DNA from: Sapria himalayana
Lineage: Eukaryota > Streptophyta > Magnoliopsida > Malpighiales > Rafflesiaceae
DNA: 64,000 bases
Direction: 5' to 3'
Assembly (NCBI GenBank): GCA_029783825.1
Contig: JAREIK010002263.1
Span: 187,795 to 251,794 of the forward strand
This document shows, piece by piece, positions 52,928 through 64,000 of the stretch. Position numbers and translations under genes: made by a program. The notes below the pieces were generated by a model. The model was not told the origin of the DNA, searched no databases, and was given only the letters and a program-made list of their open reading frames with translations. The first letter of the stretch is position 1, and each line of letters opens with the position of its first letter.

Positions 52928-54394
52928 GAGAAAATATCAAAAATAATTTTTTTCTTATTTCATTGTTTAAATAAATCCTATAAACTACTAAATGCCTAAA
53001 CACTTAAGTCAATAACTCCGAAATCTCTAAAACCCTAAATAGATAATCGTTTTAAATTTGTATATCCTAAATAATAAATAATAAATCTCAATATTATTTT
53101 TTTCATTATAATTTAAAATATTCATTTTAATTATTTATTCGTTTTTTTATTAAATATTAATAACAATATAAATTATGAGTTAGACAAATATAATTTATAT
53201 AAATTATTTTTTATCAAAAAATATAGATAAACTTATAAAAAGAAGAAATAATTTCAAAACAAAAATTTATTATATAGTAATATATTTTGCTTTCCTTCTG
53301 AATTTTTTAGATTTTGTAATTATATTTTATTGATATCCATCTTATTAATAATAAATTATTAATCTATTTTTTGATCATTATTAGAATATTTATCAATAAA
53401 ATTATTTATATTGAATTTATATGAAATATAAAAATAATGATTTTTATTACTAAATATTGAATTCACTTTTAAAAAAATTTAAAAATTATTATATTTTCAA
53501 AGGTTATAACATTTGAAAATATCAAAAAATAATATAAATAAATTTTTTGTTTATTTATTTTTTAAATAAAAGTTATAACCACTAAATGCATACACAGTTA
53601 AATCAGTAAACTCCTAAACCTCATAATGCCTAAATACATAAACCATTAAACCGCTATATACTACTTAATAATTATTAAATCTAACTTTTATTTCTATTTA
53701 TAATAATTTTAAATATTCATTTTGATTATTTATTTTTTTATTCTTATAGAAATATTTATTATAAAATAAAGTATGAGTGCGAGAAATATAATTTAAATAA
53801 TTCATTTTTAATCAATAAAAGTATTTACGCTTATAAAATAAGTAAAAATTTAAAAATTAAGAATTATTATCCAGTAATATTTTTTACTTATATTTTGAAT
53901 CAATTTGGGTTTTGTAAATATTTTTTAATTAATATTAATCTTATTATTAATAGTTTATTAATTTAATTTTTGATCATTATTATAATATCTATCAATAAAA
54001 TTATTTATATTGAATTTATATGATATATTTTTATTAATATTATTATAACTAAATATTATATTCACATTTCAAAAAATATTAATACTATTATATATGGTAT
54101 TCACATTTAACGTTAAATAATTTAAATAATTAAATTATTTATATTTAATTTATATGATATATAATTTGTAGGATCAATATAATTATACATGGTATTCACA
54201 TTTCAAAAAATTTTAAATATTTTTATCTTTTCAAAGTTTATGACCTTTGAAAATCAGAATAAATCAAAAAATTTTATTTTTTATTTTTATTATATAAATA
54301 AAACCTATAAACCACTAAAAGCCTAAAAAGTTAAATTTCTAAATTTCTAAATGACAAAACCCCTAAATAATCTAAGGATTAAACCGGTATACTA

Positions 54395-54469
54395 TATATA
54401 ATAAATAATAAATAATAAATAATAAATAATAAATAATAAATAATAAATAATAAATAATAAATAATAAAT
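54395..54469 (+). repeat. Expanded heptamer run (AATAAAT)n
   Basis: About ten copies of a 7-bp unit lie at the monomer start, where sibling monomers have two. The normal context is CCCTAAA followed by TAATAAA TAATAAA, so the expanded heptamer keeps the spacing of the plant telomere repeat. Slippage is the likely mechanism. Confidence 0.85.
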
Positions 54470-57400
54470 CTCATTTTTATTAGTATTCTTTATAATTTAA
54501 AACATACATCTGTATTATTTATTAGTTTATTTTTATAGAAATATAAATTATTGTTGAGACAAATATAATTTAAAAAAATTATTTTTCATCAAAAAATATA
54601 TAAGCATAAAAATGGATACAAAAATTAAAAAATTTAAAATTAATATTTAGTAAAATATTTCACTTTGATTTTGAATAATTTTAAGTTTTGCAAATATATT
54701 TTAAACAATATTTATCTTATTAATAATTATTTATTATTTTTTATGATCATTATAATAATATATACCAATAAAATAATTTATATTGAATTTATATGATATT
54801 TAATTATTATGATTATTAACTTCATATTGTATCCACTTTTCAAAAAAAAAATTAAAAATTATTATATTTTCAAAGGTTATCACCTTCAAAAATGAGAAAA
54901 AATAACAAAAATACTTTTTTTTATTTTATTTTTTAAATAAAACCGTTAAACCACTAAATGACTAAATACTAAAATGACTAAACTCCTTATCCCCGAAGCT
55001 CATAAATACTCGAAACATTAAATTAATATAGGCTAAATAATAAATCATAATTCTCATTATTATTAGTATTCATTATAATTTTAAATATTCATTTTAATTA
55101 TTTATCAGTTTATTTTTATAGAAATATTAATTACAAAACAAATTATTAGTGAGATAGATATAATTAATATAATTTATTTTTCATCAAAATAAATATATAT
55201 GCTTTTAAAATGAGGCAAAATTTTAAAAATAAAAAATTATTTTTTATTAATATATTTTATTTTGATTTTGAATCATTTTAGATTTTACAATTATATTTTA
55301 ATTTACATCATTCTTATTAATACTAGTTTATTAATTAATTTATTGATCATTATTATAATATTTATTAATAAAATTATTTATATTTAGTTTACATTATATT
55401 AAATTATTAAGATTATTATAACTAAATATTATATTCAAATTTAAAAAATATTAAAAATTATAATATTTTCAAAGGTTATAATCTTCAAAAATGAAAAAAA
55501 TCAAAAAATTAAATTTTTTGTTTTTTCATTATTTAATTGAAAACTATAAATCACTAAAGGTCTAAACAATTAAATCACTAAACTCTTAAACTACAAAACA
55601 CCTAAATACTTAAACCAATAAACTAGTATATCCTAAATAATAAATAATAAATCTCAATTTTATTTGTATTCAATATAAATTTAAATATTCATTATAATTA
55701 TTTCTTAGTTTATTATTATAGAATTATAATTTACAAAAAAATTATGAGTAAGACAAATATAATTTAAATAATTTCATTTTAAAAACAAAATTATAAACCT
55801 ATAACAAAAGCAAATCATTAAAAAAATTATTATTTAGTAATATATTTTACTTTGATTTTGAATAAATTTAGATTTTGTAAATATATTTTAAATAATATCT
55901 ATCTTATTAATTATAGTTTATTAAATTTTTCTTGATCATTATTATAATATCTAGCAATCTAATTATTTATATTGAATTTAAATGACTTATAATTATTAAG
56001 ATTATTATAACTAAATATTACATTTACATTTGAAAAAATTTAAAAATTATTATATTTTCATATGTTATAACCTTTGAAAATCTGAAAAATATCAAAAATA
56101 ATTTTTTTGTTATATCATTGTTTAAATAAAACTTATAAACCACTAAATGCATAAAAACATAAATCACTAAACTTCTAAATGACAAATCATCTAAATACTA
56201 AAACCATTAAACTGGTATAAATTAAGAATAATTAATAAATCTAATTTTAATTTTTATTCATTATAATTTTAAATTTTTATTTTAATTATTTAACGGTTTA
56301 TTTTTATAGAAATTTAATTACAAAATAAATTATTAGTAAGACAAATATAAAAAAAATTAAACCGGTGTACCCTAAATAATAAAGAATAAATATCATTTTT
56401 TTCATTATAATTTTAAATATCATTTTAATATTTATTTGTTTATTTTTATATAAATATTAATTAACAAATAAATTATGAGTTAGACAAATATAATTTATAT
56501 AAATTATTATTCATCAAAAAAATATAGATAAACTTTTAAAAAGAAAAAAAAAATTTTAAAACAAAATATTATTATATAGTAATATATTTTCCTTTGCTTC
56601 TGAATCATTTTTTGTTTTGTAATTATATTTTAATTGATATCTATCTTATTAATAATAAATTATTATTTTATTTTTTGATAGTTATTAGAATATCTATCAA
56701 TAAAATTATTTATATTGAATTTATATGAAATATAAATATAATGATTATTATAACTAAATATTTTATTCACTTTTAAAAAAAATAAAAATTATTATATTTT
56801 CAATGGTTATAACCTTTGAAAATATCAAAAAATAATAAAAATAATTTTTTTGTTATTTTATTTTTTAAATAAAACCTATAAAGCACTAAATGCATACATA
56901 ATTAAATTAGGAAACTCCTAAACCCCGTAATACCTAAATACATAAACCATTAAACCCCTATATAATACATAATAATTAATAAATCTATTTTTATTTATAT
57001 TTCTATTTATTATAATTTTAAATATCCATATTAATTATGTATAGTTTAATTATTTAGAAAAATTAATTACAAAAAATATTTTGAGTGAGACAAATATTAT
57101 TTAAAAAATTTATTTTTAATCAATAAAAAATATAAGCTTATAAAAAAGAAGGAAATATTTGAAAATTAAATATTATTATTTAGTAATATATTTTGATTTG
57201 ATTTTGAATCATTTTGTGTTATGTAAATATATTTTAATTAATATTTATATTTTTATTAATAGTTTATTAATTTAATTTTTGATCATTATTATACTATCTA
57301 TCATTAAAATTGTTTATTTTTGAATTTATATGATAAATAATTAGTAAGATTTATATAATTATTCATGGTATTCACATTTCAAAAAATTTTAAAAATTATT

Positions 57401-60312
57401 TTATTTTTAAAGGTTATAAGCTTTGAAAATCAGATAAAATCAATAAAAAATTTTTTTATTTTTATTATAAAATAAAAACTATAAACCACTAAATGCCTAA
57501 CAACATAAATTGCTAAACAGCTAAACGAAAAAACACCTAAATTAACAATCCATTAAACTGGTATAAAATATATAATAAATCATAAATCTCATTTTAATTT
57601 GTATTCATTATAATTTTAAATATTCATTTTAATTATTTATTCGTTTATTTTTTATAGAAATATTAATTGCAAAATAAATAAAGAGTGAGATAAATATAAT
57701 TTTAATAATTTATTTTTAATAAAAAAATAAATATAAGCTTATAAAAAGAAGTAAAAATTTAAAAACAAAAAATATCATTTAGTAATATCTTTTACTTTGA
57801 TTTTGAATCATTATAGGTTTTTCATTTATATATTAATTGCTATCAATCTTATTAATAATAGTTTATTAATTTATTTTTTGATCATTATTATAATATATAT
57901 CAATAAAATTACTTATATTGAATTTAAATGTCTTATAAATATTAAGATTATTATAACTAAATATTATATTTACATTTGAAAAAAAATTAAAAATTATTAT
58001 ATTTTCAAAGGTTATAACCTTCAAAAATGATAACGAATCACACAAATAATTTTAATTATTATTTTATTATTTAGATAAAACATATAAACCACTAAATGCC
58101 TAATCATTTAATTATCTAGACTCCTTAACCACAAAACCTCCTAAATACTTAAACCATTAAACCTATATAACCTAAATAATCAATAATAAATTTCATTTTT
58201 ATTTGTATTCATTATAATTTTAAATATTCATTTTAATTATTTTTCAGTTTATTTTTATAGAAATATTAATTACAAAATAAATAATGAGTGAGACATATAA
58301 TTTAAATATATTATTTATTATGAAAAAAAAATAAGCTTATAAAAATAAACAAAATTTCAAAAATTTAAAATTTTGTTTAGTAATATAATTTACTTTGATT
58401 TTGAATTATTTTGGGTTCTACAAATATATTTTAATTAATATCTATCTTATAAATAATAGTTTATTAATTTATATTTTGATCATTATAATAATATATATTA
58501 ATAAAATTTTTTATATTAGATTTAAATCAAATATAATTATTAAGATTATTATAACTAAGTATTGTATTCATATTTTAGAAAGATTAAAAAATTATTATAT
58601 TTTCAAAGTTTATAACCTTTGAAAATCACGAAATTTCATAAAAATACATTTTTTTGTTATTTCATTGATTAGATAAAACCTATAAACACCTAAATGTGCA
58701 AACATATAAATCAATAAACTCCTTAACCCCAAAACCACAAAAAACTTAAACCATTGAATAGGTGTACCCTAAATAATAAATCATATATCTCTTTTTTATT
58801 TGTATTCATTATAATTTAAATATTTATTTTAATTATTTATCAATTTATTTTTATAGAAATATTAATTACAAAATAAATTATAAGCAAGACAGATATAATT
58901 TAAATAATTTATTTTTCATCAAAAAAATATATATGCTTATAAAATGAGGCAAAATTTTTAAAATAAAAAATTATTATTTAGTAATATATCTTATTTTGAA
59001 TTTGAATCATTTTAGATTCTACAATAATATTTTAATTTATTACAATCTTATTAATACTAGTTTATTAATTTATTTATTGATCATTATTATAATATCTATT
59101 AATAAAATTATTTATATTTAGTTTACATTATATATAATTATTAAGATTATTATAACTAAATATTATATTGACATTTAAAAAAATTTAAAATTATTATATT
59201 TTCAAAGGTTACAACCTTCAAAAATTAAAAAAAATTCAAAAAATTAAATTTTTTGTTTTTTAATTATTTAGATAATAACAATAAATCACTAAAGGTCTAA
59301 AAACTTAAATCACTAAACTCCTGAACCAAAAAACACTTAAAAACTTAAACCATTAAACCGGCATATCCTAAAGAATAAATAATAAATCTAAATTTTATTT
59401 GTATTCATTATAAATTTAAATAATTATTTTAATTATTTATTAGTTTATGATTATAGAATTATAAATTACAAAAAAAATTATGAGTAAAACAAATTAATTT
59501 AAATAACTTATTTATAATAACAAAAATTTAACATTATAAAAAAACAAAACATTAAAAAAATTATTATTAAGTAATATATTTTACTTTGATTTTGAATAAA
59601 TTTAGATTTTGCAAATATATTTTAAATAATATCTATCTTATTAATAATAGTTTATTAAATTTTTTTTGATCATTATTATAATATCTAGCAATGTAATTAA
59701 TTATATTGAATTTAAATGACTTATAATTATTATGTTTTTTATAACTAAATATTATATTTACATTTGAAAAAAAATTAAAAATTATTATATTTTCAAAGGT
59801 TATAACCTTCAAAAAATAAAAAAATAATAAAAATAAATTTTATGTAATATCATTGTTTAAATAAAACTTATAAACCACTAAATGCCTAAACACTTAAACC
59901 TCTAAACTCTGAAACACAAAAGCCCCTAAATACTAAAACCTTTAAACTCCTAAACCTTAAATATAATTTAAATAATTTATTAAAATATTAATTACAAAAT
60001 AAATTATGAGTGATACATATATAATTTAAATAATTTATTTTTCATCAAAAAAATATATAAGCTTATAAAAAGAAGCAAAAAAAATATTAATATTTAGTCA
60101 TAAATTTTACTTGGATTTTGAATATTTTTAGGTTTTGCAATTATATTTTAATTTATATCTATCATATTAATAATAGCATATTAATTTATTTTTTGATAAT
60201 TGATATCATATCTACCAATAAAATTGTTTATATTTAGTTTATATAATAAATAATTATAATGATTGTTATTACTAAATATTGTATTCACATTCTTTAAAAA
60301 GTTTTAAAATTA

Positions 60313-60350
60313 TCACATTTTCAAAGGTTATATAACCTTTGAAAATGTGA
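60313..60350. repeat. Longest perfect dyad in the window, 38 bp, with TTATATAA centre
   Basis: The centre is TTATATAA, two bases longer than usual, and the arms extend to TCACATTTTC on the left and GAAAATGTGA on the right. Left arms in other type C monomers read TTATATTTTC, whereas GAAAATGTGA is normal on the right. The left arm has therefore come to mirror the right. Confidence 0.9.
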
Positions 60351-63300
60351 AAAAATATCAAAAAAATTTTTTTGTTATTTTATTGTTTAAATAAAACCTA
60401 TAAACCACTAAATGCCTAAAAACATAAATTGCTAAAGCCATAAATTAAAAAACCTTTAAATACATAAAATATTAAACTGGTATACATTAATAATATTTCA
60501 TAAATCTCATTTTAATTTTTATTCTGTATAATTTTTAATTATTATTTTAATTATATCGGTTTCTTTTTATAGAAATATTAATAAAAAAATAAATTATTAG
60601 TGAGACAGATCTAATTTAAATTAGACTGGTATACCCAAAATAATAAAGAATAAATCTTAATATTATCTTTTTCATTATAATTTTAAATATTTATTTTAAT
60701 TATTTATTTGTTTATTTTTATATAAATATTAATTATAAAATAAATTGAGTTAGACAAATATAATTTATATAAATTAATTTTGATCAAAAAAATATGGATA
60801 AACTTTTTAAAAGAAAAAAAATTTCAAAACAACAAATTATTATATAGTAATATATTTTGCTTTCTTCTGAATCATTTTTATATAGTAATATAGTTTTAAT
60901 CTAAATATTATTATTTAGTAATATATTTTGATTTGATTTTTAATCATTTTGTGTTATGTAAATATATTTTAATTAAAATTTATTTTATTAATAATAGTTT
61001 ATTAATTTAATTTTTGATCATTATTATAATATTTATTTTAAAAATTTTTTATATTGAATTTATATGATATATAATTAATAAGATTAATATAATTATACAT
61101 AGTATTCACATTTTAATCATATTTTAAATATTATTATATTATCAAAGGTTATAACCTATGAAAATGAGAAAAAATTTCAATTTTTTTTTTGTTATTTTAT
61201 TGTTTTAATAAAACCTATAAACCACTAAATGCCTAGAAACATAAATAGCTAAACTCCTAAATGACAAAACTTCTAAATACTTAAACTATTAAATTGGTAT
61301 ACATTAATAATAAATCATAAATCAAATTTATTTTTTATTAAGTATAATTTTAAATTTTAATATTAATTATTTATCAGTTTATTTTTATAAAAATATTAAT
61401 TACAAAATAAATTATTAGGGAGATAGATCTATTTTAAATAATTTATTCATTATCAAAAAAATATATATATGCTTATAAAAAGAGGAAAAATTTTAAAAAC
61501 AAAAATTTATTATTTTGTAATATATTTTATTTTGATTTTGAATCATTTTAGTTTTTGTAATTATATTTTAATTTATATCATTCTTATTAATAATAGTTTA
61601 TTAATTTTTTATTGATCATTAATATAATATCTATTAATAAAATTATTTATATTGAGTTTAAATATATATAATTATTAAGAATATAATAACTAAATATTAT
61701 ATTAACATTTGAATAAAATTAAAAATTATTATATTTTCAAAGGATATAACCTTCAAAAATTAAAAATAATAAAAAAATATAATTTTTTATTTTTTCATTC
61801 TTTAAATAAAAACTATAAATCACTAAAGACCTAAACACTTAAATCACTAAATCCCAAAACACCTAAATACTTAAACCATTAAACTAGTATATCCCGAATA
61901 ATATATAATACATCTCAATTTTATTTGTATTCATTATAATTTTAAATATTCATTTTAATTATTTTTTAGTTTATTTTTATAGAATTATAAATTAAAAATA
62001 AATTATGTGGAAGCCAAATATAATTTAAATAATTTACTTTTAATAAAAAAAATATAAACTTATAAAAAGAAGCAAAACATCAAAAAAATTATTATTTAGT
62101 ATTATATTTTACTTAGATTTTTAATAAATTTACGTTTTGCAAAAATATTTTAAAAAATATCTATATTATTAATAATAGTTTATTAATTTATTTTTTGATC
62201 AGTAATATAATATCTATCAATATAATTGTTTATATTGAATTAACATGATATATAATTATTAAGATTACATAACTAAATATAGTATTCACATAAAAAAATT
62301 TAAAAATTATTATATTTTCAAAGGTTATAACCATCAAAAATGAGAAAAAATAACAAAAACAAATTTTTTGTTATATCATTGTTTAAATAAAACTTATAAG
62401 CCATTAAATGCCTAAAAACATAAATCTCTAAACTCCTAAACCTAGAAGCCCCTAAATACCTAAACCTTTAAACTCGTAAAACTTAAATATAATTTAAATA
62501 ATTTATAGAAATATTAATTACAAAATAAATTATGAGTGACAAATATAATTTAAATAATATATTTTTCATTAAAAAAAAAATAAGCTTATAAAATGATGCA
62601 AAAACTAAAAAAAAAAATTTATTTAGTAATAACTTTTACTTTGATTTTGAATCATTTTAGGTTTTTTAATTATATTTTAATTTATATCTATCATATTAAT
62701 AATAGTTTATTAATTTATTTTTTGATAATTGATATAATTTTTATCAATAAAATTGTTTATATTTATTTTATATTATATACAGTTATAATAATTTGTATTA
62801 CTAAATATTGTATTCACATTTTTAAAAAATTTTAAAATTATCATATATTCAAATGTTATGACATTTGAAAATTTGAAAAAATATCAAAAATAAATTTTTT
62901 GTTATTTCATTGTTTAAATAAAATCTATAAACCATTAAATGCCTAAATACTTAAATCAATAACTTCTAAATCTCGAAAACTCTAAATAGATAAATATTGT
63001 TAAATAGGTATGTCCTAAAAAATAAATAATAAATCTCATTGTTATTTTTTTCATTATAATTTTAAATATTCATTTTAGTTATTTATTTGTTTATTTTTAT
63101 ATAAATTTTAAATACAAAATAAATTATAAGTTAGAAAAATATAATTTATATAAGTTATTTTTCAACAAAAAAATATAGATAAACTTATTAAAAGAAGAAA
63201 AAAATTAAAAACAAAAAATTATTATATAGTAATTATTTTACTTTGTTTCTGAATCATTTTTGGTTTAATAATTATATTTTAATTGATATCTAACTTATTA

Positions 63301-64000
63301 ATAATCGATTATTAATTTATTTTTTATTCATTATTAGAATATTTATCAATAAATATATTTATATTTAATTTAAATGATATATAAATTTAACAATTATTAT
63401 AAGTAACTATTATATTCACTTTTGGAAAAAATTTTAAAATTATTATATTTTCAAAGATTATAACCTTTGAACATGTTAAAAAAGAAAAAAAAATTTTATT
63501 ATTTCATTATTTAAATAAAACCTATAAATCACTAAATGCCTAAACACTTAAATCACTAAACTACAAAATCCCGATACCCCTATATAGATAATTGTTTAAA
63601 TGGGCATCCCCTATATAATAATTAATAAATCTCATTTTTATTTTTTTTCATTTTAATTTAAAAAATTCATTTTGATTGTTTAGTTCTTTATTTATCTATA
63701 TATATTAATTATAAAATAAATTATGAGTTAAAATTATAATTTATAAAAATTATTTTTCATCAAAAAATATATAAGCTTATAAAAAGAATAAAAATTTAAA
63801 AACAAAAAATTATTATTAAGTAATATATTTTACTTTGCTTTTGAATCATTTTAGGTTTTGATATTATATTTTAAGTAATATCAATATTATTCATAATAGA
63901 TTTTTAATTAATTTTTTGATAATTATTAGAATATCTATCAATAAAATTATTTATATTTAATTTATATGATATATAATTATTATGATTATTATAAATAAAT

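Larger units (their letters stand above)
45405..64000 (+). repeat. AT-rich ~600-bp satellite array, block 8 (18.6 kb, insertion-free)
   Basis: About thirty monomers, all forward, with no transposon or gene. Dyads occur for example at 46643, 47857, 50257, 52903, 58600, 60321 and 62855. Ordered series include A-B-C-D from 51470, A-B from 55030, A-B-C from 58760 and A-B-C-D-E from 61310 to the window end. The first part of the 58760 series aligns with the window start (1 onward), and 61310-64000 aligns with 3000-5800. Some monomers are truncated or fused (near 47310, 51050, 54080 and 60880). Short Ile/Tyr/Asn-rich open frames (50048, 51688, 52676, 57797, 58395, 62593) all fall in the same part of the monomer body and are treated as non-coding. 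Confidence 0.9.

Noticed and set aside
1..64000. CRISPR array, organelle genome or bacterial origin suggested by short repeats and high A+T
   Set aside because: The repeat unit is about 600 bp with no spacer structure. Plant hAT elements, splice sites and telomere heptamers point to a nuclear genome; no organelle, rRNA or tRNA gene is seen.

Overview
The window looks like plant nuclear heterochromatin: a large satellite-DNA array that has collected transposons. I see no intact host gene, no tRNA or rRNA gene and no CRISPR array. The plant assignment rests on four things seen in the sequence: hAT transposase pseudogenes of the Ac/RICESLEEPER kind with a BED-type zinc finger, plant-telomere heptamers (CCCTAAA) and degenerate relatives, a probable solo LTR, and an intron-containing gene fragment ending in AATAAA. 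The species cannot be named from the sequence.

About 48 kb is one AT-rich satellite (about 85% A+T where I counted) with a monomer of roughly 600 bp (spacings mostly 530-650 bp). Each monomer has three landmarks in order: a long AT-rich body, a dyad centred on CAAAGGTTATAACCTTTG, and about 100 bp of telomere-like CTAAA(C/T) words ending near GGTATACCC. Monomers fall into recognisable subtypes. The subtype order A-B-C-D-E-F-G recurs (starts near 3000, 17830, 24330, 51470 and 61310, partly elsewhere), so the array has higher-order structure shuffled by duplication and deletion.

Layout: satellite 1-7282; hAT copy 1 at 7283-10968 (both ends present); satellite to 13317; composite insertion 13318-15784 carrying the 3' end of an unidentified gene; satellite to 22016; hAT copy 2, truncated, 22017-23595; satellite to 27844; probable solo LTR 27845-28411; satellite to 31990; second copy of the composite insertion 31991-34459; satellite to about 34880; an inverted block about 34881-38905 made of satellite plus truncated hAT copy 3 (37040-38905); satellite to 41712; hAT copy 4 at 41713-45404 (both ends present); then 18.6 kb of satellite without foreign insertion to the window end.

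Three of the four hAT copies have the same 8-bp target (CTAAATGC and one-base variants) at the same monomer position, and many monomers show the matching empty site. The composite insertion is present twice in matching satellite context. Both patterns suggest that foreign DNA entered once and was then carried along by satellite amplification. All transposase genes are broken, but together they show BED finger, RNase H-like core, hAT dimerisation region and a short last exon.

The most interesting signal is the dyad in the satellite. In several monomers base changes in one arm are matched by complementary changes in the other, and the centre has changed length while staying symmetric. This is what cruciform- or hairpin-templated correction, or selection for the palindrome, would leave behind. 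No previously undescribed protein-coding system is supported.
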